Below the pieces are notes generated by a model. It saw only the letters and a program-made list of their open reading frames with translations. It made no database searches and had not been told where the DNA came from. Below are positions 37,119 through 44,590 of a stretch of 64,000 bases of DNA, one piece after another; the stretch's first letter is position 1; every line of letters starts with the position of its first letter. Origin of the DNA: Polyangiaceae bacterium. Its GTDB lineage: Bacteria; Myxococcota_A; Polyangia; Polyangiales; Polyangiaceae. Made by a program: the position numbers and the translations under genes. The stretch lies in NCBI GenBank assembly GCA_013214025.1, contig JABSRN010000164.1:62001-126000 (forward strand), given 5' to 3'.

Positions 37119-37761
37119 ATGGCCCGCGATGAACGAGCGTCAGACATCGAACCTCCACCAAGCTATGAACGTCGATGCCACCCGCTGGTTTCTCTTTTTT
37201 TACCGGGAAGAATGACTCAAAATCTGCGCCCTCCTGCTTGTACTCGCTATCGTAAATTGAGTTATCGGGCTTTCCGGCGATGCCGAAACCGTAGGCTCGT
37301 CCCCGTTTCTTGAAGCGGAGCTCGCAGTCGGCATGTTCGCCCAGACCGCGAATCCCAGCGACCAATTGCGCTGCTATAAACTTGTCTTCGATGTTGTATT
37401 GAGAGTTCTGCATGATCGATCTGGCTTCCTTTTCTAAGGTGATGGTTCGCTCGAGGGCGTTGGAGATGTCCCGGTAGCGATTCAATTTGGCGCGAATTGA
37501 CCATCGGTGACGCTCGAGAAACTCCAGAGCGCCACCGTCGTCACCGCAATCCTCAAGGATCTGCCGGATGTCCTCCAATGAGAACTCCCGTTGCTTGAGC
37601 GCGGTGATGAGCCGCGCACGATCCAGAGCGGCCTTATCGTAGGACCGGTATCCTGACGCCGAATCCACCTGGGACGGCATCAGTAACCCTTTGTCGTGAT
37701 AGTGCCGAAGAGTCTTGACGGTGAGGGCCGTCAAAGTCGAAAATTCTCCTATACTGAACAT
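36934..37761 (-). pseudogene. MerR family regulator with truncated GyrI-like ligand domain
   Basis: The N-terminal DNA-binding domain is intact (MFSIGEFSTLTALTVKTLRH, YDKAALDRARLITALKQ), followed by the dimerisation helix. The GyrI-like drug-binding domain starts well (DVHSLVEVRCLTLVHRGPYD, SYARLFEGI) as in BltR/BmrR relatives. After roughly residue 230 the sequence changes to Arg/Cys/Gly-rich text (FRGRESRCGAHGCC) that is a shifted reading of the Cys-rich gene. The last 40-50 residues of the ligand domain are missing. Start at 37761 (MFSIGEF); the frame is open four codons earlier. Likely non-functional in ligand response; it may still bind DNA. Confidence 0.7.
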
Positions 37762-38080
37762 GGGCGGTTCCAACTCACTCGACCATTGGTTCCGAGCCCG
37801 CCAAAGCGGCGATCCCTACGGAACAGGCAAGAGGCTCAGCCCTCCCCCAGGGTCCGCCAGGGGGAGAGTCAAGAACTAGGCTCCCACCACGCGACAGGCG
37901 TCCCCAATTGGCGGTGTTGACAATGGACGACATCCGGGTGCACCGCCCCGCGACGACTGCAGAGGGCATGCGACACAAGCCGATGCGGATGCGAGAATCT
38001 TCCCGCGATCGACTCGCGATCCGCCGAAGGCTGTAGCGCGACCGTCTCTTCGGTGTGACGCTAAGAACATCGAGTCCCCT
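37762..38080. other. merR upstream spacer
   Basis: 319 bases; holds the dyad at 37842-37866 with a TTGACT at 37872-37867 (minus). Otherwise no gene seen. Confidence 0.45.
37842..37866 (-). promoter_or_regulatory. Candidate MerR operator
   Basis: On the minus strand CTCCCCC-N11-GGGGGAG lies directly after TTGACT, about 80 bases upstream of merR. MerR proteins bind such dyads in long-spaced promoters. No good -10 box is recognised, so this is tentative. Confidence 0.4.
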
Positions 38081-38704
38081 ATGAGCCCAAGCCCCCTACT
38101 CCGTCCCGACACTCACCGTCCCGACGCCCTGCGCCTGGCAGACGCTCAGCCCCGGGGCGACCTTAGCCATCCACCGAAGTACAGCTACACCCGCATCGTG
38201 CCAGGCAAACGGCAAGTCCCCGAATCCGACGAGCTGCCCGAAACTGTCCGCGACCGGCAACATCGCTGGGGCGGTTGGACATCTGATGTCGCTCCAGAAG
38301 ACAATGGCACGGACGACCCTAAGACAGACCACGCCGAGACAGACCACGCTGAGACAAACCACCTTCATGTGATGCACACTGACCACGCAGCTCTCCCCGA
38401 CGCTCCCGAAGATCGAGAAACCGTCATCAGCCATCCGGATTATTCCGAACTGGACGAGGACGCCGAGTTTGGGCGGTCCAACACTGATGTCGCTCACTTC
38501 TCGGCAATAGACTTCGAAACACCGCGGCCCAGCCAGGTGACTCTGGTAAACCTAGCGAAGAAGGGCGCGACGCGCCGAGCGCTCCAAGGACACGGCTACC
38601 GCCCGGACGATGCCAACGCCCTCACCCTGGGATTTCTGTTGCGTTGGTTCGCCGCCGGACTCAGTCTCGCGATAGTCATCCAGGCGATCATTCGCTGGCT
38701 GTGA
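38081..38704 (+). CDS. Orphan tail-anchored protein with Asp/His repeats
   Basis: 207 residues, function unknown. Polar and acidic for the first 165 residues, with a tandem TDHAE/TNHLH segment (near residues 88-108) encoded by 15-base repeats. A single C-terminal hydrophobic helix (LRWFAAGLSLAIVIQAII) follows, giving a tail-anchored topology with the large part in the cytoplasm. ETPRPSQVTLVNLAKKGATR resembles the end of the orphan at 35924. The stop is copied: CGCTGGCTGTGA at the end is followed 18 bases later by CGCTGGCTGTAA. His/Asp repeats may bind metal; this is speculation. Confidence 0.65.
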   Translation: MSPSPLLRPDTHRPDALRLADAQPRGDLSHPPKYSYTRIVPGKRQVPESDELPETVRDRQHRWGGWTSDVAPEDNGTDDPKTDHAETDHAETNHLHVMHTDHAALPDAPEDRETVISHPDYSELDEDAEFGRSNTDVAHFSAIDFETPRPSQVTLVNLAKKGATRRALQGHGYRPDDANALTLGFLLRWFAAGLSLAIVIQAIIRWL

Positions 38705-38722
38705 ATCAACCGCTGGCTGTAA
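38692..38722. repeat. Tandem duplication of stop context
   Basis: CGCTGGCTGTGA (Arg-Trp-Leu-stop) is followed after six bases by CGCTGGCTGTAA, which spells the same three codons and a stop. Period 18. Confidence 0.75.
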
Positions 38723-39302
38723 GGCCGCGTGCAACCGGTGAGGACTGGCCCCGTCTAAGACGACTCGTTAGAGTGTAGTCAGGGGTAGGCGGCGCACGAT
38801 AAATCCTCCGTCATCCAACTGGATCGGGAGACAACACTGGCAACACCCGCCCGGCTCCTCGCTCGTCGAGATAGATCAGCCACTGTCGACCAGAACCGAA
38901 ACCGATCGATTGCCGTCCCTCACGTCCTCGTGGATCGCGAATCATCCAAAGGGCTCGTTCCTTCACGCCGCACAATCATCGCAGTCCCTCAGCAACACGC
39001 TACGACTGAAAAGACTAGGCGACTTGGTTCATGTGTCATCGTTTTTGATCAGCCACTGACACAATGGGCTCGATGATCATAAACCGGCACGCTGGATCTC
39101 GGTCTGACAGCACGCCTCTATTTTCGAGACACCGATGTGCGCCGCTGCTCTGCGGGTGATCAGGAATCATCCAGGCGGATCCATCATTGGCCACCGCCGC
39201 ACTCCAGCGGTCATTCGCCCCAGATACTGCTCGGAGCGGCTTCCGCGAGCTCACTCGATAAAGTTCCTTTCCCAACGCAGCCAGTGATCAGAGACTACGC
39301 CG
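38705..39302. other. Spacer without supported gene
   Basis: About 600 bases. A minus-strand frame at 39036-39275 has no recognisable family. TGTGTCA at 39032-39038 and TGACACA at 39057-39063 form a loose inverted repeat, and TGATCA occurs several times. Nothing else seen. Confidence 0.4.
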
Positions 39303-40289
39303 ATGACCGACTCTCCCAGAATCGTTGTAGTGGACGGCTACACCCTGAGTCCCGGCCCCAGCGCCCGCGGGGATGTAGCTTGGGGAGAGCTCGCAGCGCT
39401 GGGAACGCTAGAGCTCCATGAGCGTTCGGGCGAACTACGAGTTGAAAGAGCAGCAGGCGCAAGCATCGTGCTCACCAACAAGGAAGTCTTTGACTCTGAA
39501 ACCATCCGAAAACTCCCCGCGCTCCGGTACATCGGTGTGCTAGCCACCGGCGTCGATGTGGTGGATCTAGACGCCGCCCGAGCCCAGGGCATTACGGTGA
39601 CCAACATTCCCGCTTACAGCACGCCATCGGTAGCGCAACATGTGTTCGCCTTACTGCTAGAGATTGTGAGCCACACCAGTTTGCACACGGGCGCTGTGAT
39701 GAAAGGCGAGTGGCAAGTGTCAGATGACTTCATGTTCACTCGCGCCACGCTGCGAGAACTCGCAGGAAAGAACTTCGGCATCGTCGGGCTCGGATCCATC
39801 GGAAGCGCTGTCGCACGAATCGCCGCCGCCTTTGGCATGAACGTGCTCGCGGCGGAATCGCCGAGCGGTCGGCGTCCGGCCATTGCCGGAGTCAGCGTGA
39901 AGTTCTTGCCACTAGATGAGCTATTCGTTGAGGCCGACATCGTCAGTCTGCACTGTCCGCTGAATCTCCAGACAGAAGGGCTCGTCAATGCCACTCGTCT
40001 GGCGTCCATGAGATCCGATGCCGTCTTGCTCAACACCGGCCGAGGCCCACTGATCGACGAGCGGGCGCTGCGAGAATCTCTTGACGCAGGGCACCTCGCA
40101 GGAGCGGGGCTCGACGTATTGAGTCAAGAAGCACCTCCGGCTGACCACCCTCTGCTGGGCGCTCCACGTTGCCACATCACTCCCCACTTGGCATGGGCGA
40201 CGTGGGAAGCCCGGCAGCGGCTGATGGCCATCGCCACTTCCAACGTCCGCCAATACTTGCTCGGCTCGTCGCAGAACGTCGTCACCTGA
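39303..40289 (+). CDS. D-2-hydroxyacid dehydrogenase (NAD-dependent)
   Basis: 328 residues, Rossmann-fold enzyme that reduces 2-oxo acids; closest in pattern to hydroxypyruvate/glycerate dehydrogenases. NAD site GIVGLGSIGSAVARI near residue 160, catalytic Arg in NTGRGPLIDE (about 245), Glu in SQEAPPADHPLL (about 275) and His in ITPHLAWAT (about 292). Full length. Stand-alone gene, so the physiological substrate is unknown. Confidence 0.92.
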   Translation: MTDSPRIVVVDGYTLSPGPSARGDVAWGELAALGTLELHERSGELRVERAAGASIVLTNKEVFDSETIRKLPALRYIGVLATGVDVVDLDAARAQGITVTNIPAYSTPSVAQHVFALLLEIVSHTSLHTGAVMKGEWQVSDDFMFTRATLRELAGKNFGIVGLGSIGSAVARIAAAFGMNVLAAESPSGRRPAIAGVSVKFLPLDELFVEADIVSLHCPLNLQTEGLVNATRLASMRSDAVLLNTGRGPLIDERALRESLDAGHLAGAGLDVLSQEAPPADHPLLGAPRCHITPHLAWATWEARQRLMAIATSNVRQYLLGSSQNVVT

Positions 40290-40704
40290 GCGGTGCGCAG
40301 ACAGCTGACCCAGACAGCGAGACCGCGAGAACTTTTGACCGTGCGTTCCGAATCGCTTGCTTCGTGTTGACGACGGACCGACAGAAAAGTTGTCTCTGAG
40401 CCAGGCAGCCAGAGGGTTTGCCGGGAAACCCTGCTCGCTGGCAGAGTTATTAAGACTTCGGGCGGTAATATTTCGACTTTGGAATAGCGGGCTCAGGTTT
40501 CGTGGAACGACCCATCCGACGCTCGAATATTTCGTCCCGGAAACCCAAGCACTGGAATTTGCCGGTGCGGAAACCGGGGGATACGTCAGCGAAACATTCG
40601 GCAACAATCTAAACTCCGGACCCCCGCTTAGTGCCTGAAATGTTTCCAGTTTTTCGGGGTCTGGGAAAACGGGTTGAAACCGACAGCACCGTATTAGTGA
40701 AGGC
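40290..40704. other. Spacer before narK with stem-loop
   Basis: 415 bases, no gene supported. The stem-loop at 40408-40442 is the main feature; TTGAAA near 40673 might be part of a promoter but no convincing partner box was found. Confidence 0.4.
40408..40442. terminator. Bulged stem-loop
   Basis: Inner arms AGGGTTT and AAACCCT around GCCGGG, extended by outer arms GCCAG and CTGGC with a five-base bulge. About 120 bases after the dehydrogenase gene; may end that transcript or act in the narK leader. Confidence 0.45.
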
Positions 40705-41970
40705 ATGACGACGTCGAGCTCCTCCGCTGCGGTCACCCCCCGACGCATTCTCGTCGCGAACACCGTCGCGTTCACGATGTGTTTTGCGGTGTGGATGATG
40801 TACGGCGCGTTGATCAAGTCCCTCGTGGAGAGCGGTCAGTACGATTGGGATGGCTCTGACATTGGACTGCTGCTCGCCACACCGATCCTGACGGGCTCCC
40901 TGTTGCGGCTACCGGTGGGCGTATTGACCGATCGATTCGGCGGACGCCCTGTGTTCACTGGCGTCCTGCTTGTGACGGCCGCCGGTGTGCTCTCGGTGTC
41001 CCAGGCCGATAGCCTCGCCGGCTTCCTCGCCGCGGGACTGTTCTTCGGCATTGCTGGCGCGTCTTTCGCCGTGGGCGTCGCCTTCACTTCGGTTTGGTTC
41101 GACAAGAAGAAACAGGGCACCGCTCTCGGGGTCTTCGGCATGGGCAACGCCGGCGCGTCGGTCACCTTGCTCGGCGCCCCCTCCTTGCTCGGATGGCTGA
41201 CGGACGGTGGCGCCAATCCCGAAGGCTGGCGCACCCTGCCCCTAGTCTACGCCGCGCTGACGACCCTCACCGCGCTTGGTTTCTGGCTGAGCACCGAGAA
41301 CAAGTTGGCGGGCGAGTCCGCAAAGAAGACCATCGGCGAGCGCCTCTCCGCTTTGAAGCGACTGCAGGTTTGGCGCTTCGGTATGTACTACTTTCTTGTC
41401 TTCGGTGGCTTCGTCGCGCTCAGCGGCTGGTTGGTCAGCTACTACGTCGATGTGTACGGGCTATCGCTCCCAACAGCCGGTACACTGGCGGCACTCTTCG
41501 CACTGCCGTCCGCGATCATTCGGGCCGCAGGCGGGGTGTTGAGCGACAAGTACGGGGCGCGCGCCGTCATGTACGCGGTGCTCGGGAGCTGCGTGTTTGG
41601 CTTTACGGCGCTCTGTGTGCCACTGGGGCTGCTGCCCTTCGCCATTGTCGTCACCGCACTTGGCGCCGTCATGGGCATCGGCATGGCCGCCGTGTACAAG
41701 CACATTCCTAGCTACTTCCCGGACGAGGTGGGCGTCGTCGGCGGCATCGTCGGCGTCGTCGGCGGACTCGGCGGTTTCGTCTGTCCCATCGTGTTTGGGG
41801 CCATGTTGTCAGCAAGTAAATCACCGAGCCTGCCGGTCGGTAATCCCCAAGGCTGCTTCCTGTTCCTCGCAGTGCTCTCCGGAGTCGCCCTCACTTGGAT
41901 GCACTTCGCAATCAGGCGAATGGAGCTCGGTCGCGCCACCCCAGTGCCCAAGGGCATCGCCATCCCCTGA
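40705..41970 (+). CDS. NarK-type nitrate/nitrite MFS transporter
   Basis: 421 residues, about twelve membrane helices. The major facilitator signature VGVLTDRFGGRPVF lies between helices 2 and 3. Nitrate-porter hallmarks are the Gly-rich segments GIAGASFAVGVAFTSVWF and GTALGVFGMGNAGAS. A second Gly-rich motif (GVVGGIVGVVGGLGGF) lies in helix 11 and a conserved ending with HFAIRRME. Likely takes up nitrate or exports nitrite. No nitrate reductase gene is adjacent. Confidence 0.86.
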   Translation: MTTSSSSAAVTPRRILVANTVAFTMCFAVWMMYGALIKSLVESGQYDWDGSDIGLLLATPILTGSLLRLPVGVLTDRFGGRPVFTGVLLVTAAGVLSVSQADSLAGFLAAGLFFGIAGASFAVGVAFTSVWFDKKKQGTALGVFGMGNAGASVTLLGAPSLLGWLTDGGANPEGWRTLPLVYAALTTLTALGFWLSTENKLAGESAKKTIGERLSALKRLQVWRFGMYYFLVFGGFVALSGWLVSYYVDVYGLSLPTAGTLAALFALPSAIIRAAGGVLSDKYGARAVMYAVLGSCVFGFTALCVPLGLLPFAIVVTALGAVMGIGMAAVYKHIPSYFPDEVGVVGGIVGVVGGLGGFVCPIVFGAMLSASKSPSLPVGNPQGCFLFLAVLSGVALTWMHFAIRRMELGRATPVPKGIAIP

Positions 41971-42155
41971 TACCCTCGACAGCTCGCTAGTCCTAGCCGA
42001 AGGACAGAGCCGACCGCCGTCACCCATCAGCAGACCGCGCGACAGGCCTCAGAGCCGAAGGCATTCTGCGGCCATTCTAGCGCCAAAGAGGCCGAGCATA
42101 TCCGGAGGGTACAAGCCCGCTTGCGGATCGGGTGGTCTTCGGAGACGCTCTCAGT

Positions 42156-43058
42156 ATGCGTCCTCTGCCATCCGGACTTCACGGGCACCGTTTCCGATCC
42201 TCGGTTGGCGAGAGTTACTACGTGGAAGGCGGCGACTCTATCGACGGCCCCCCCTTGGTGTTTCTCCACAGCGGCTCAACAGACGGACACATCTGGCACC
42301 GCATGCTTCGGCGCATGAAGGGCAGCCATCGCGTGTATGCCTTGGATTGGTTCGGCTTCGGACAATCCTTCAAGCCCCGGCGCGACTACGATCTCGCCTT
42401 GTACACGGAACAGCTGGGAAGTTTTCTGGCTCACAAGGATCTAAAAAACCCGATCTTGGTCGGCGTCAGCATCGGCGCCGCCGTCGCGCTGGAATATGCC
42501 CAACAGCATCCGGACAAGGTAGGCGGCATCGTACTGGTGAATCTCTGCGGAGGTCGCGCCATGCTTCGTGCGAGTCTTGGGCTGAGCTTTTCGTCGAGTC
42601 GTTGGCGTAAACTTCCGAGCATCGCCACATTCTTTCTGACAGGCCAGATCAGCCCGATTGCCCACCGAGTCGTCCGACGTGCCTTCGGGCAAGAGCCGCC
42701 GCCAGATCTCTTGTACCGCCATCTTCGGCAGCTCCAACGCCAAAGCTGGCACGCCCGTTCGCGTTGGCGGTTAATGAGCGGCCTGTCGAGTTTCGACAAA
42801 TTCATGCCACCGTTCAGCTCCCCCAAAAACCTGCCGCCCGTCTGGGTGATATGGGGAGCCAACAACCGTGTACTAGACGTCAGCTTTTCTCATCGAGTCG
42901 CCGGTAGCCTGCCGCAGTGTCAACCGGTGCTCTTCCCAAGCGGCGGGCACTTGCTCATGCATGAACAAGCCGCGCGCCTCGAACGCGAGCTACGCGACGC
43001 ACTGGAAACGCTCGATCGCCCAATTGAGCAGATCCGCGACCCGACCTCAGACAGCTAA
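42156..43058 (+). CDS. Alpha/beta-fold hydrolase
   Basis: 300 residues from MRPLPSG at 42156; the frame opens eight codons earlier. Oxyanion/early strand PPLVFLHSGSTDGHIWH, nucleophile elbow VGVSIGAAVAL (GxSxG, near residue 105) and the acid and His near the end (VIWGANNRVLD, PSGGHLLMHEQ). Looks like an epoxide-hydrolase/esterase type member, substrate unknown. Its stop overlaps that of the convergent P450 gene: TAA on plus and TAG on minus share two bases. Confidence 0.88.
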   Translation: MRPLPSGLHGHRFRSSVGESYYVEGGDSIDGPPLVFLHSGSTDGHIWHRMLRRMKGSHRVYALDWFGFGQSFKPRRDYDLALYTEQLGSFLAHKDLKNPILVGVSIGAAVALEYAQQHPDKVGGIVLVNLCGGRAMLRASLGLSFSSSRWRKLPSIATFFLTGQISPIAHRVVRRAFGQEPPPDLLYRHLRQLQRQSWHARSRWRLMSGLSSFDKFMPPFSSPKNLPPVWVIWGANNRVLDVSFSHRVAGSLPQCQPVLFPSGGHLLMHEQAARLERELRDALETLDRPIEQIRDPTSDS

Positions 43059-44398
43059 CGAACGATTCGAACGGTGGCGCTCTTAGGGACGGTTATGACC
43101 GGGTAGTAGCTGGGTTCCGGCACAGGTCCGGCCGGAGCCAAGTGCAGGCCGGCGGCGTGAAACCGACGAGCGAGAGAAACGATGAACTGCGTGCCTTCGG
43201 CTACAGCGAGATGATAGCCCAGGCAATAGTGCGGCCCTCCGCCGAACTGGCACGCCTCCGTCTTCGACGGCGCTCGCTTGCGTCCTTCGGTGCCCATCCA
43301 TCGGTCCGGTAGGAAGGCTCGCGGGCTTTCGTGAATACTCGCATCCAGAGAGGCGTTGACGATGCTGCAAGCCAATACGGCCCCCGGAGCGAAACGGTGA
43401 CCGTGAAAACTGACCTCCCGAATTACGGTTCGAGTCTCGATCGTCACCGGCGGATAGAGCCGCACCGCTTCGCGAAAGAGCGCTTCGGCAAACGGATACG
43501 ACGCCAATCCAGAAACAGTGACTAGCTGCTCCGGGAGCGATGCATGCGCCTCTTCAACGACGCGTTCCCACATCGCCGGGTTGTCCGCCAGATGAAGGAA
43601 CACCCAGCCTAAGGTGGACGCAGTCGTCTCGTGCCCGGCCAGCACGAGAAGACGCAGATTGTCGAGCAGAGCCGCGTCATCGACGGCTCGGGCGTCCTCG
43701 TCCTTGCCGTGCGCCATGGCCCCGAGCAAGCACGACTCATCGCCCTCTGCCCGAACGCGTTGAATTTCCGCCGCTAGGCGTTCGTCCAACCACGAACGGG
43801 CACGAACCGCGAACCAACCCGGCGAACCCGGAAGATTCGTAGGACTCCCCATGGAACCGAGCAGCAGCATTCGGAAGCGGCTACGCCATTGGCTGAGCTC
43901 TCCCGGAATGACACCGATAACGCGACAGATGGCGTCGAAAACCGCGTCACTGCACAGGTCTTTGAGATCCATGCTGTCGAGCTTCGACCACGCCTCGATA
44001 TGTTCATCAAATACGGCAGAGGTCGTCTTGAGAACCGCCGCGCGGTCCAAACCACCGGGGGTAAAGTTGGCACTGACCGCTCCACGAGATTTGCGGTGCG
44101 CCGGACCATCCAACACGATCATGGCGTTCTTCCCTAGAGTGCCGTGACATCGCTCGAGCAGATCGATGGAACTCGTATCCTTGTTGCCAATGATTTCCAG
44201 GGACTCTATGCCCTGAACGAACACGCCCACCGCGCCGAAGCCGAGGTTTCCGCGAAACAGCGGCCCAAATTTGGCGTGATTCTCGTCACACCAATCGGGA
44301 AGACGCTTTCGCATCTGCGGAAGATGACCAAAGAACGGGACTGCTCCCGGCACAAGCGGGATCGAGGAAGTGTCAGTAGGCGATTCAGATTGAGTCAT
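43055..44398 (-). CDS. Cytochrome P450
   Basis: Monooxygenase of about 447 residues from MTQSES at 44398. The I-helix oxygen motif AGHETTAS, K-helix EAVR and haem loop FGGGPHYCLGYHLAVAE with the Cys ligand are all present, plus the PERF-like DRWMGTE. A Pro-rich N-terminus (IPLVPGAVPFFGHL) resembles fatty-acid or terpene P450s. Divergent from the MMPL exporter and convergent with the hydrolase. The substrate is unknown. No redox partner gene lies next to it. Confidence 0.93.
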   Translation of the reverse strand: MTQSESPTDTSSIPLVPGAVPFFGHLPQMRKRLPDWCDENHAKFGPLFRGNLGFGAVGVFVQGIESLEIIGNKDTSSIDLLERCHGTLGKNAMIVLDGPAHRKSRGAVSANFTPGGLDRAAVLKTTSAVFDEHIEAWSKLDSMDLKDLCSDAVFDAICRVIGVIPGELSQWRSRFRMLLLGSMGSPTNLPGSPGWFAVRARSWLDERLAAEIQRVRAEGDESCLLGAMAHGKDEDARAVDDAALLDNLRLLVLAGHETTASTLGWVFLHLADNPAMWERVVEEAHASLPEQLVTVSGLASYPFAEALFREAVRLYPPVTIETRTVIREVSFHGHRFAPGAVLACSIVNASLDASIHESPRAFLPDRWMGTEGRKRAPSKTEACQFGGGPHYCLGYHLAVAEGTQFIVSLARRFHAAGLHLAPAGPVPEPSYYPVITVPKSATVRIVR

Positions 44399-44590
44399 CG
44401 ATGTCGCGGAGGAAGAAGGCTGCTGTCCTCGGTACTGCGCCCCACGCGCGCCGTCCAATTCTGAGCGTTCCCCCAGCCAAAGATGGCACTTTTTCGGTCA
44501 AAAGGTCGCTGGGATACCGCCCCCCATTGTGCGACGCGTCGCGGCTTTCCGATTTCCTGTCGCTGGGCTGGGCACTAGGGTGCGCCCACC

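Noticed and set aside
39036-39275. Small minus-strand gene
   Set aside because: No recognisable family and unsupported start.
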